The notes under the pieces are model-generated. The model was not told the origin of the DNA. It searched no databases and saw only the letters and a list, made by a program, of their open reading frames with translations. From positions 1 through 64,000 of the forward strand of contig JAOUOT010000006.1 of the NCBI GenBank assembly GCA_029880265.1: a stretch of 64,000 nt of DNA, in the 5' to 3' direction. Below are positions 1-7,942 of the stretch, in pieces. The DNA comes from Spirochaetia bacterium (lineage in GTDB: Bacteria; Spirochaetota; Leptospiria; Turneriellales; JAOUOS01). A program made the position numbers and the translations under genes. Positions within the stretch are counted from its first letter, which is position 1. Each line of letters starts with the position of its first letter.

Positions 1-767
1 TTATCACATTTAACAATTTTGATGGTATAAAAGACGGTTTTAAATATGCTGGCATTAGCGGCGCATATATTGATTATATTAACGATATTAAAATTGATTC
101 ACAAGATAGAATTATAGCCGCTGTGGGGGACGATAACCAGGCAGGCGGCCCCTGCGGAAATCCGTGTAGAATAACAAGAGTAACCCGTTATGATGTAAAC
201 GGTCAGCCCGATTTAACTTTTAACAATGGCGTTAATCATTCGTGGGCAGTGAATATATCGAGTGAATGGGATGAAGCATCTGCTTTATATGTTGATTCTA
301 ACGATCATATTTGGGTTACAGGTATACTTGGTAATGGCAACTACTGGGGCTTTCTTGCCTGCATTGTACCCGGTGAAAGTACCGCTATTACATATTGCCC
401 TGAACATAATGCAGTAAGCGCCAGCTGGACAGCTACATCTGCCGTAACTTATCGTCAAAATGCTATCGATATGGATAGCAAGGGTAGAATTGTTACAGCA
501 GGGTGGCATGCTAACGCATTGCCTACGGCGGGTTCTGTGGCCCGCTGGAAAGATGAACCAGACGACGCCTTAATAAATAAATATAGAGGCGACTTTAGCT
601 TTGGCGCGAATGCTGTTAAGATTTTTGACGCTTTTCTTGGCGGCACAAACAACTATGATGAAATTGTTCAAATTGCTGTCGCGCCTGACGATAAAATATA
701 CGCCACCGGCTGGAGCTTTGCGCCTGACGGGTCATATAAGATGTTTGTTACAAGATTAAATAAATAG
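1..767 (+). CDS. Delta-60 repeat (beta-propeller-like) protein, 3' part
   Basis: The frame is open from base 3 to the TAG at 765-767. The GTG at 123 lies inside the coding sequence, so the gene begins outside the window. The visible ~254 residues carry repeats of the delta-60 type: phrases such as YDVNGQPDLTFNNG, and IKIDSQDRIIAAV, MDSKGRIVTAG and VAPDDKIYATG, each describing one blade-like unit. Known members are usually large secreted or surface proteins whose repeats are thought to form beta-propellers. Ligand and role are unknown. No membrane anchor or sorting tail is visible at the C-terminus, which ends just after the last repeat (FVTRLNK). The family call is by repeat pattern only. Confidence 0.75.
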   Translation, partial: ITFNNFDGIKDGFKYAGISGAYIDYINDIKIDSQDRIIAAVGDDNQAGGPCGNPCRITRVTRYDVNGQPDLTFNNGVNHSWAVNISSEWDEASALYVDSNDHIWVTGILGNGNYWGFLACIVPGESTAITYCPEHNAVSASWTATSAVTYRQNAIDMDSKGRIVTAGWHANALPTAGSVARWKDEPDDALINKYRGDFSFGANAVKIFDAFLGGTNNYDEIVQIAVAPDDKIYATGWSFAPDGSYKMFVTRLNK

Positions 768-785
768 ATTTTAGCGATTTCGAAT

Positions 786-831
786 TTTTAGAGATATCTA
801 TAATTAAAGAAAATTATAAATATCTCTAAAA
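786..831. terminator. Long AT-rich hairpin after the delta-60 gene
   Basis: Arms 786-805 and 812-831 are complementary at 19 of 20 positions around a 6-base loop (AAAGAA). The hairpin begins 19 bases after the stop codon and is flanked by T-rich and A-rich runs. It lies between two genes of the same direction, 115 bases before the tryptophan synthase start. It probably ends transcription or protects the 3' end. The low G+C of the stem makes classical intrinsic termination uncertain. Confidence 0.55.
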
Positions 832-945
832 TAAAAGCGAAAATAAATTTCACATCTTTATCTTCATTAAGAAGGCAACAAGAATATACTTTTCAGCGTA
901 ATCGGCTTTTATATAGATGTAAAAAAAATATAAATTGAGGTTAAT

Positions 946-2295
946 ATGCAGACAAAATATCAATTAGACGAAAAAGAAATTCCAAAGAAATGGTATAATA
1001 TTATGGCCGACCTGCCGAATAAACCGCAGCCGGGTTTACATCCGGGCACCAAGCAGCCGCTTGGCCCTGAAGATCTTGCGCCGCTTTTTCCCATGGCGCT
1101 CATTGAGCAAGAGGTATCTCTTGAAAAATATATAGATATCCCCGAAGAAATATTAGATATTTTAACCATGTGGCGGCCCACCCCTCTTTTTCGAGCGCAT
1201 AGACTTGAAAAGGCAATAGGCACAAAATCAAAAATTTATTATAAATATGAAGGCGTCTCGCCGGCGGGCAGTCACAAACCAAACACGGCGGTCGCGCAGG
1301 CATACTACAATAAAAAAGAAGGCGTAAAAAGACTTACCACAGAAACCGGCGCCGGGCAATGGGGTTCTTCTCTGGCCATGGCGGGTTCTATCCTGGGTCT
1401 TGACGTAAAAGTTTATATGGTAAAAGTCTCTTACGAACAAAAACCCTATAGAAGAGCGTTAATGCAGGCATGGGGCGCCGATGTTCTCGCTTCGCCTTCA
1501 AACCAGACCCAATCAGGCAGATCGATTCTTGAAAAATCGCCCGACTCTCAAGGCTCTTTGGGCATCGCCATATCAGAAGCCGTTGAAGAAGCCGCTCAAA
1601 ACCCAGAGGCGAAATACGCTCTGGGCTCTGTCTTAAATCATGTTCTGCTTCACCAGACCATAATCGGCGAAGAGTGTATCAAGCAAATGGCAATGACGCC
1701 AGATTATCCCGATGTTGTGATTGCATCAGCCGGCGGTGGCAGCAATTTTGCGGGAATCGCCTTCCCTTATCTGCGCGAAAAAATTGCGGGAAAAGACATT
1801 CGCGTCGTAGCGGTCGAGCCTACGGCATGCCCTACTTTAACAAAAGGGGAATTTTCGTACGATTTCGGAGATACCGTAGGCTTAACTCCGATGGTAAAAA
1901 TGTACACCCTGGGCCATGAATTTATGCCTGCGGGAATTCACGCGGGCGGCCTTCGTTACCACGGCATGGCGCCTATTGTCTCTCAGCTTTTTCATGACAA
2001 TTTAATTGAGGCAGTCTCATTGGAACAGGCGAAAATTTTCGAGGGAGCGGCAGTCTTTGCAAAAGCTGAAGGTATTATTCCCGCCCCCGAATCTGCTCAT
2101 GCTGTTCAGGGCGCAATAGAAGAAGCGAAAAAATATGACGCCGAGGGCCAATCAAAAACAATATTGTTTAACCTGTCGGGCCACGGACATTTTGATATGT
2201 CGGCATACACGCAGTATTTCACGGGAAACCTTGAAGACAGCACGCTAAGCGAAATAAAGCTAAAAGAATCTCTGTCTTCGCTGCCAAAAGTATAA
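946..2295 (+). CDS. trpB: Tryptophan synthase beta subunit, TrpB2 type
   Basis: PLP enzyme joining indole and serine to give tryptophan. At 449 residues, with a long N-terminal stretch before the core, it is the TrpB2 form rather than the ~400-residue TrpB1 that pairs tightly with TrpA. The PLP-binding lysine is K111 in GSHKPNTA. ETGAGQWG (133-140) holds the catalytic glutamate region, and GGGSNFAG (263-270) binds the PLP phosphate. A GAGG Shine-Dalgarno lies before the ATG at 946. No other trp gene is nearby, as is common for TrpB2, which may salvage indole or act alone. An amino-acid permease follows 75 bases downstream. Confidence 0.93.
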   Translation: MQTKYQLDEKEIPKKWYNIMADLPNKPQPGLHPGTKQPLGPEDLAPLFPMALIEQEVSLEKYIDIPEEILDILTMWRPTPLFRAHRLEKAIGTKSKIYYKYEGVSPAGSHKPNTAVAQAYYNKKEGVKRLTTETGAGQWGSSLAMAGSILGLDVKVYMVKVSYEQKPYRRALMQAWGADVLASPSNQTQSGRSILEKSPDSQGSLGIAISEAVEEAAQNPEAKYALGSVLNHVLLHQTIIGEECIKQMAMTPDYPDVVIASAGGGSNFAGIAFPYLREKIAGKDIRVVAVEPTACPTLTKGEFSYDFGDTVGLTPMVKMYTLGHEFMPAGIHAGGLRYHGMAPIVSQLFHDNLIEAVSLEQAKIFEGAAVFAKAEGIIPAPESAHAVQGAIEEAKKYDAEGQSKTILFNLSGHGHFDMSAYTQYFTGNLEDSTLSEIKLKESLSSLPKV

Positions 2296-2370
2296 ATGAT
2301 ATACGCCTGATAATAAAAAAACGAATTGTTACGTCAATTACGTTAAGAACAAGCGGCTTAAATTAAAAAG

Positions 2371-3576
2371 ATGAAAGATAAGCTTAAAAGAAATATAAAT
2401 CTGATTCTTTTAACTTTTTTTGGCATAGGAAACATTCTAGGCGCCGGAATATACGTGATAACAGGCGAAATAGGCAGAATCGCCGGTATATATGCGCCTT
2501 TGGCTTTTTTAGTCGCTTCAACAGTGGCCCTTTTAAGCGCGTTTAGTTATTCAGAGATGTCGGCCAGACTTCCTTATTCTGCGGGCGAGGCGGTTTATGT
2601 GCAAACCGCTTTTCATCATAAAAGTTTGTCAATTATTGTGGGCTTTGCCATCGCAATCGCTGGCATGGTTTCAGCCGCGGTGATTACGCGCGGTTTCGCC
2701 GAATACTTTCTTCAGTTTGTCGATATCTCTGAAAGTATGGCAATCATCGGGCTTTTATTTTTATTGTGCCTTCTTACTTTATGGGGCATCAAAGAAGCGG
2801 CCATGGCAAGCGCCGTCATAACAATAATTGAAATAAGCGGTTTACTTTTGCTTTTATACGCAGGATCAGATTTAATTTTTGAATTTAGCGACCGAATCGA
2901 TAGAATTTTTAAATTAGAATCATTTTCTAATCTTAAATCTATTTTTGCGGCTTCTTTTATCGCTTTTTACGCGTATATCGGTTTTGAAGATATGGTTAAT
3001 ATTGCCGAAGAAGTAAAAAATCCCAAAAAAAACATGCCCAAAGGTATCTTCTTATCGCTTTTTTTTACTTTTATTTTATACTTTCTTGTTTCTTATGTAT
3101 ATGTTTTTACCATTGCCGATATTGAATCTAAAAATGTTGAGGCTCCTCTTTCGTTTGCATATGAACGCTTAACCGGCAGCAAAGCGCATACGATGAGTTT
3201 AATCGCAAGTTTTGCCGTCATAAACGGAGCCTTGTTTCAAATGATCATGGCCTCGCGTATTTTTTACGGAATGAGCAAAAAGAAACTTTTTCCGGCTGTA
3301 TTTTCTAAAACTTTAAGCAAAAGTCAAACGCCTCTTTATTCGACAATCATGGTCGCGTTCATAATTATGGTATTGGCCCTGTTTTTGCCGACAATAGGGC
3401 TTGCAAAAGCTACAAGCTTTATTATTTTATCTGTTTTTAGTATGGTTCATTTGTCTTTAATTAAAATCAAGAAAACAAATCCCGCGCCTAAAGGCGTGCA
3501 TACGTACCCCGCTTTTATACCATATCTCGGATTGCTTGTCTGCCTTTTGTTTTTAGTTTTTGAAATAATATTTTAG
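2371..3576 (+). CDS. APC-family amino-acid permease
   Basis: A 401-residue inner-membrane protein with about 11-12 hydrophobic segments. The first carries the APC signature GIGNILGAGIYVITGEIG (residues ~18-35), corresponding to the substrate-contacting unwound helix TM1. A second family feature, GFEDMVNIAEEVKNPKKNMP (~204-223), matches the conserved loop after TM6. It probably moves an amino acid with a cation; the substrate cannot be read from sequence. It follows trpB in the same direction, so the two could share a transcript and tryptophan or another aromatic amino acid is possible, but this is only context. It is slightly short for the family (usually 430-480), mainly at the C-terminus. 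Confidence 0.85.
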   Translation: MKDKLKRNINLILLTFFGIGNILGAGIYVITGEIGRIAGIYAPLAFLVASTVALLSAFSYSEMSARLPYSAGEAVYVQTAFHHKSLSIIVGFAIAIAGMVSAAVITRGFAEYFLQFVDISESMAIIGLLFLLCLLTLWGIKEAAMASAVITIIEISGLLLLLYAGSDLIFEFSDRIDRIFKLESFSNLKSIFAASFIAFYAYIGFEDMVNIAEEVKNPKKNMPKGIFLSLFFTFILYFLVSYVYVFTIADIESKNVEAPLSFAYERLTGSKAHTMSLIASFAVINGALFQMIMASRIFYGMSKKKLFPAVFSKTLSKSQTPLYSTIMVAFIIMVLALFLPTIGLAKATSFIILSVFSMVHLSLIKIKKTNPAPKGVHTYPAFIPYLGLLVCLLFLVFEIIF

Positions 3577-3626
3577 ACTAACTGTTTTCATGACATTAAA
3601 TGTGTCGCATTTGAATTTTATTTTTC

Positions 3627-3740
3627 TTTTATTTTAGTAAGTAATTTTCCTGTCTTCATGGTTTGCGAATAAAATATGGGCCTAAATACAAATAAGAAAG
3701 CCATATCTAGACCGGGCTCGATACAGGTGAAAACAGGAAA
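3627..3740. repeat. Dispersed intergenic element, copy 1
   Basis: This stretch aligns with 57332-57446 over about 115 bases. The core at 3698-3739 differs from the other copy at only four bases and contains the unusually GC-rich GACCGGGCTCGAT. A weaker but still clear match extends upstream (CCTGT.TTC.TGGTTT). Both copies lie upstream of a plus-strand gene: here the RecA-like gene of the polymerase cassette, there otsAB. No terminal inverted repeats or transposase are seen, so a mobile element is not supported. It could be a shared leader or regulatory RNA, a protein-binding region, or a decayed coding sequence. Confidence 0.7.
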
Positions 3741-3834
3741 AATTTATGATATTTTATTCACAGGATATAAGTTATTTAGAAATTCGATATTTTCTCTTAC
3801 CGCCATTCTTGTAATAACTGCCAGTACCAAATAA
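3676..3834 (+). CDS. Possible 52-residue ORF through the repeated element
   Basis: ATG at 3676 to TAA at 3832-3834 gives 52 residues beginning MGLNTNKKAISRPGS, with a hydrophobic stretch near the end. The same frame is open in the 57-kb copy (there without an ATG), giving a similar peptide with AISRPGS.QVKT. Two of the four core base differences between the copies are synonymous. No Shine-Dalgarno is visible, and the conservation extends upstream of the ORF, so the conserved unit may act as DNA or RNA instead. It could be a leader peptide of the cassette, a remnant, or chance. Confidence 0.2.
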   Translation: MGLNTNKKAISRPGSIQVKTGKIYDILFTGYKLFRNSIFSLTAILVITASTK

Positions 3835-3870
3835 TACTTTACACATGAACAGGACATATTCCTATGCCGC

Positions 3871-4476
3871 ATGCTTAACGCCAGTATAGTATCTTCTGCG
3901 GGATCTCCTTCGAGAGTTGCCCTGCCCTTATCTTTTGGTTTTTTTAAAGAAAAAACGCCGGCTCTTCTTACCGGTTCGTCTGCGGTTTTTTCTCTTGCAA
4001 TGCTGTGGCAGACCCATTTGGCTAGAAAAGGCTTTCTCATTCACAACATCGACTGCGCCATAAGATTTAACACCTACGCGATAGCCGAAGAAGCTTTTCG
4101 CCTCGGTTTTGCTCCCGAACTGATTGCCGATTCTATCACCGTCACCAGAGCGTTTACGCCCTATCAGATATTAGACGCCACGCAGAGAATTTTTCATGAA
4201 CCCAAAAGACTTACTTTTATTTTGGCGCCCTGCAAGCAGTTTTTCGACGGAGATGTCGCCTTTGACGAAGGGCTTTATCTTCTTGAAAAACTAGTTTTGC
4301 TTTTTCAGAAAATGAAAGCGCTCAAGATACCTTTAGCGATTATCGAAAAAAACGCTTATTCGCATCCGGTATTTTCGTCGGCATACGCAAAAATAAAGCG
4401 GCTAAGTTCGGCTGTTTTTACGCTGAACGGTTTACCAGAAAACCAGTATGCGCCAACTTATAAGAGAGGTTTTTAA
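3871..4476 (+). CDS. RecA-fold-like protein of a PolB cassette, no Walker A lysine
   Basis: A 201-residue protein that resembles the RecA/Rad51 core by pattern. It has a strand-loop-helix where the P-loop should be (GSSAVFSLAM, 35-44), then IHNIDCAIRFN (57-67) and VTRAFTPYQI (91-100). These match the second strand (normally ending in D.ANRFD) and the R.FT..Q segment of RecA-like DNA-repair proteins. The GKT/GKS of Walker A is absent, so ATP hydrolysis is doubtful. It may be a structural adaptor, comparable in kind to ImuA/SulA proteins that partner mutagenic polymerases. The start is uncertain: the only in-frame ATG is 3871, with an upstream stop at 3832. The next gene begins directly after its stop. 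Confidence 0.6.
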   Translation: MLNASIVSSAGSPSRVALPLSFGFFKEKTPALLTGSSAVFSLAMLWQTHLARKGFLIHNIDCAIRFNTYAIAEEAFRLGFAPELIADSITVTRAFTPYQILDATQRIFHEPKRLTFILAPCKQFFDGDVAFDEGLYLLEKLVLLFQKMKALKIPLAIIEKNAYSHPVFSSAYAKIKRLSSAVFTLNGLPENQYAPTYKRGF

Positions 4477-4477
4477 T

Positions 4478-4750
4478 ATGGGACGAACGGTAATGCCCTA
4501 TTCAATGGCTCTTGAGAAAACCATTGCTCGTTTTAAAAACTACCGCCGGGCCCTTCGAAAAGAAGACAGAGATATTTTTGACGAGCTTATGCGCGCGGCC
4601 AAAAAACAGATACAGTCAGGGGCAATGGCGCAAAACCCTAACGCCTTTGATTCAATGAGCATGGCGATGCTTATCGAAATTAAAAAGACTCTTGACGATT
4701 ATTGCAAGAAAGTAGATTTTCTTATTGAAAAAAACAATCCGTCAAAATAA
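4478..4750 (+). CDS. Small helical protein between RecA-like and PolB genes
   Basis: I chose the ATG at 4478 over the in-frame ATG at 4448 because AGAGG lies 8-9 bases upstream of it and because MGRT is a natural N-terminus. It encodes 90 residues and starts right after the RecA-like stop (4474-4476). The sequence is almost wholly helical and charged. It has a conserved-looking first half (MGRTVMPYSMALE, FKNYRRALRKED, FDELM) and a C-terminal helix SMAMLIEIKKTLDDY. I recall similar small MGRT proteins in bacteria and archaea without known function, but could not check. Its position, locked between two replication/repair-like genes, suggests a clamp- or polymerase-binding partner. Confidence 0.7.
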   Translation: MGRTVMPYSMALEKTIARFKNYRRALRKEDRDIFDELMRAAKKQIQSGAMAQNPNAFDSMSMAMLIEIKKTLDDYCKKVDFLIEKNNPSK

Positions 4751-4753
4751 GCC

Positions 4754-7099
4754 ATGTCTTCTGAGATACCAATAAAAGGCTTTCTTTTTGATATTTATAA
4801 TGTCGAAAGTCAAATTTACATCTGGATTTTAAGCGACAACGGAACTCTGAATCTCGTTTCTGACACTTATTATCCGGTTATTTATGCCGACGGCCCCGTC
4901 GACCTTCTTAAAAAACTTGTTAAAAGACTTTATGAGCTAAACGCTCTTTATAAAAAACCCGAATGGGCCGTAAAAAAACACTTTTACCGCAACGAAGATA
5001 TCAAAGCTCTGAAAATTACAATATCGCGTCCGTCAGTTCTTTATAAAATCAGAAGTAAACTTTTCGCTTTTTACGGCAAAATAGATATTTATCACAGCGA
5101 TATTGATTTGATTGTGTCTTACTTATACGAGAAAAACATATATCCGCTTGCCGAGGTAATTGTTGAAACCGAAATCAAAGACGGTTTTAACCGCGTTAAG
5201 ACGATTTGTTCTCTTGAACCGGTTGAAAAATATGATTATAAAATACCGCCTTTGCGCGTGATGCGGATGTATCTTCGGCAGGGGCACCGCCTTCAAATTT
5301 CAAAAGAAAACCCTCTTGTTATTGAAGGCAAAAATTCATCTTATACATTGTCGGTTGAGAATGAAACCCGTTTTCTTCGCGAGATGAATAAAATTCTGAT
5401 ACGAGAAAATCCAGATTGTATTTTATCTTCTTACGGCGATCAGATACTCTTTCCTTTTATTTTTTCTCTTTCTCAGAAACACAAAATTCCTTTGCATTTT
5501 GACAGAGATACATCCGCGCCGGTTTATCGAAAAATCATAAAAAAAGGCAAAAGCTTCAATACCTACGGCAGCTGGATATTCAGGGCGCCCTCGTATCCTC
5601 TTTTCGGAAGGTGGCACATTGATTCGGCCAATTCGTTTACTTATAAAGAGACACAGCTTTTAGGCGTTTTGGAGCTTTCGCGAATAAGCCGCCTTCCCGT
5701 TCAAAAACTGGCCCGTTCAAGCACGGGCAGCGCCTTAACGGCGATAGAAACAGCCGTCGCCATAGAAAAAAACTATCTTGTGCCCTGGCAAAAATCTTCT
5801 CTTGAAGAAGAAAAAACATGGTACGAGCTTCATACTTTTGATAAGGGCGGCCTTGTGTTTATGCCCGAAACAAGCAAGAGTTTCGCGAAAGAAAACGTAT
5901 GCCAGCTTGATTTTTCGCAGATGTACCCTTCAATCATGCATATTCACAATATAAGCCCCGAAACAGTAAACTGTCTTTGCTGCCGTCCTGAAAATGATAA
6001 AAATAAAAATGAAATAAAGCGCGTTCCTGAAATTGGTTATCATATTTGCCAAAAAAGAAGAGGTGTTGTTTCAGACGCCCTGCGCCATATTCTTAAAAGA
6101 AGAGCTTATTATAAAAAGATGAACGCCATATCATGCGGCGCCGAAAAATCTCGCGAGAAAACGCGGTGGAAAGCTTTGGCCGATTCGTTAAAATGGATTA
6201 ACGTCGTAAGCTTCGGCTATCTTGGTTTTCGAAACGCAAAATTCGGAAGGCTCGAAAGTCATGAAAGCGTAACGGCTTTTGGCAGAGACATTCTGCTTGG
6301 CGCCGTTGAAATTGCCGAAGAAAACGGTTATATTCTGCTTCATGCCATCACAGACTGCATTTTTATCGCGAAAAAAGACATGAGCGCTCTTTCTGAAGAA
6401 GAGATTAAAAATCTTTCGCTTAAAATTTACCGCGCCGCAAGAATTCAAATTGCCTCTGACGGCATTTACTGCTGGCTTTTATTTTTGCCCTCGCGTCAAG
6501 ATAAAAACCTTCCCACACCGGGAAAGTATCTCGGCAGATTTCAAAACAAAGAGCTAAAATACAGGGGCATTGCCGCAAGAAGAAAAGACATGCCTCTTTT
6601 TATACGTAAGGCCCAGCTTGCCCTTCTTGACGTAATGAAAGAAGCTGAGTCTATTGAAAAACTTAAAAAAAAACATTCTCAGATGCATTTTGTCTATCTT
6701 GAACATGAGAGCCGCCTGAAAAAAAGAGAAGTTTTCTGGCAAGACTTGCTTCTTCGAAAAACCGTAAGCCGCGATTTTTCGTCTTATCTTGTCGATAACG
6801 CGACCGCCCTTTCGTTAAAAGAGCTGCATGAACAAGGCGTCAATGTTCAACCGGGAGAAAAAGTGCGGTATCTTGTTTTAGATCAAAAAAACAAGAATAA
6901 AAGCAAAAGATATATTTCTGAAGAAAGTATTTTGAGAAAAAAAGATTTTGAACGCAAAATAAAATATGATATCGAATTTTATCAGAAACTGTGGTTTGAA
7001 TCGTATAAAGAAATATGGGAACTTTTCGCTCCCGAGGGCTATTTTGAGACATTGCCCAAAAAACAAATGATTCTTTTTCATAACGCGGATATTCCATAG
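4754..7099 (+). CDS. Divergent family-B DNA polymerase (PolB2-like)
   Basis: A 781-residue protein with family-B palm motifs. Motif A is LDFSQMYPSIM with catalytic D386. Motif B is K480 to G491 (KWINVVSFGYLG). Motif C is HAITDC with D534, where the usual Y.DTDS has lost its first acidic residue but keeps the second, metal-binding one. The N-terminal part shows SSYGDQILFPFI in the exonuclease region but no D.E exonuclease motif, so proofreading looks absent. It starts 3 bases after the small helical gene, so the three form one operon. Such orphan PolBs are distinct from E. coli Pol II; a damage-tolerance role is inferred. Synthesis activity may be weak or specialised. Confidence 0.85.
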   Translation: MSSEIPIKGFLFDIYNVESQIYIWILSDNGTLNLVSDTYYPVIYADGPVDLLKKLVKRLYELNALYKKPEWAVKKHFYRNEDIKALKITISRPSVLYKIRSKLFAFYGKIDIYHSDIDLIVSYLYEKNIYPLAEVIVETEIKDGFNRVKTICSLEPVEKYDYKIPPLRVMRMYLRQGHRLQISKENPLVIEGKNSSYTLSVENETRFLREMNKILIRENPDCILSSYGDQILFPFIFSLSQKHKIPLHFDRDTSAPVYRKIIKKGKSFNTYGSWIFRAPSYPLFGRWHIDSANSFTYKETQLLGVLELSRISRLPVQKLARSSTGSALTAIETAVAIEKNYLVPWQKSSLEEEKTWYELHTFDKGGLVFMPETSKSFAKENVCQLDFSQMYPSIMHIHNISPETVNCLCCRPENDKNKNEIKRVPEIGYHICQKRRGVVSDALRHILKRRAYYKKMNAISCGAEKSREKTRWKALADSLKWINVVSFGYLGFRNAKFGRLESHESVTAFGRDILLGAVEIAEENGYILLHAITDCIFIAKKDMSALSEEEIKNLSLKIYRAARIQIASDGIYCWLLFLPSRQDKNLPTPGKYLGRFQNKELKYRGIAARRKDMPLFIRKAQLALLDVMKEAESIEKLKKKHSQMHFVYLEHESRLKKREVFWQDLLLRKTVSRDFSSYLVDNATALSLKELHEQGVNVQPGEKVRYLVLDQKNKNKSKRYISEESILRKKDFERKIKYDIEFYQKLWFESYKEIWELFAPEGYFETLPKKQMILFHNADIP

Positions 7100-7202
7100 A
7101 GTTATTAAAATAATGTAAAACATCTTTATATGAAGTAAAATAATACAGACACCTTTTTCGCGGCATTGACCAATAAAATCAAATTATTGCGTTTGTGTCA
7201 TA

Positions 7203-7919
7203 CTAAAAATTTCTGATATCGTAGAATTTTCCGCTTTCAAGCTCGAGTAGTTTTGGTAAAAAAGACAGGATTAACTCAGCGGCCTCTATCGGTTTGGGCA
7301 TTTGCGCCGTTCCTCTGGCTTCTTTAAGTCTCTTTATTATGGGATATTTTTTTTCTTCTTCTTTTGACAACCCGAATATATATTCTTGCATGTTGGTATC
7401 TATCAGGCCCGGCGCTAACGCGCTTAGATGCGTATCAGGCATTTCATGCGCGTAAAGTTGTATTAGCATATTGAAAGCAGATTTTGAAAGCGAATAAGCG
7501 TTCCATCCGCGAGAGCCTGAAACAGAAGCTCCCGAAGAAATTCCGACAACCTGCTTTACTTTAATTTTTGAATTTATCAGATAATCTAAAATAATCTTAT
7601 TTGCCCAAACGTTTACATTCATAATATTATGAATTTCATCAAGGCTGATATTGGCCATATCTGATATTTTACCTAAAATAGCCGCATTTAGTATGACAAG
7701 TTCAAATTCATTTCTGCCTTTGAAAAGCTCTGTTAAATTTCGTTCTATTTCAGAAATTTCGCCCAGATTTACAGATTGAAATCTCAGGTTTTCTTTTTCA
7801 TAGGCCCATTTTGGATTTTTACGACTTAAACCCGTAACATGATATCCCTTCTCTAAGAAATTAAGCGCAAAAGCCTCGCCTAACCCTGAACTTATACCGG
7901 TTATAAATACATTTTTCAT
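7203..7919 (-). CDS. Short-chain dehydrogenase/reductase
   Basis: A 238-residue Rossmann-fold oxidoreductase. The cofactor loop is TGISSGLG (residues 7-14), an NAA.. segment corresponds to the NNAG strand, the catalytic serine lies in GISSGAS, and the active-site pair is YSLSK. LAPGLIDTNM matches the usual PG..T step after the active site. The arginine at position 33 (LSRKN) suggests NADP(H). The substrate cannot be inferred. It converges on the polymerase cassette and is followed at its 5' side by an unrelated outer-membrane protein gene, 23 bases away. Length is typical for a classical SDR. Confidence 0.88.
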   Translation of the reverse strand: MKNVFITGISSGLGEAFALNFLEKGYHVTGLSRKNPKWAYEKENLRFQSVNLGEISEIERNLTELFKGRNEFELVILNAAILGKISDMANISLDEIHNIMNVNVWANKIILDYLINSKIKVKQVVGISSGASVSGSRGWNAYSLSKSAFNMLIQLYAHEMPDTHLSALAPGLIDTNMQEYIFGLSKEEEKKYPIIKRLKEARGTAQMPKPIEAAELILSFLPKLLELESGKFYDIRNF

Positions 7920-7942
7920 GGCTCTAATGTAATATTATACTT

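Noticed and set aside
3700-3735. tRNA T-loop-like GCTCGAT in the repeated element
   Set aside because: The flanking bases do not form a T-stem, and no acceptor or anticodon arms are present in either copy.
3744-4040. Minus-strand 98-codon ORF over the RecA-like gene start
   Set aside because: It overlaps the better supported plus-strand gene, which has RecA-like phrases and operon spacing. Its own sequence is basic and without motifs.
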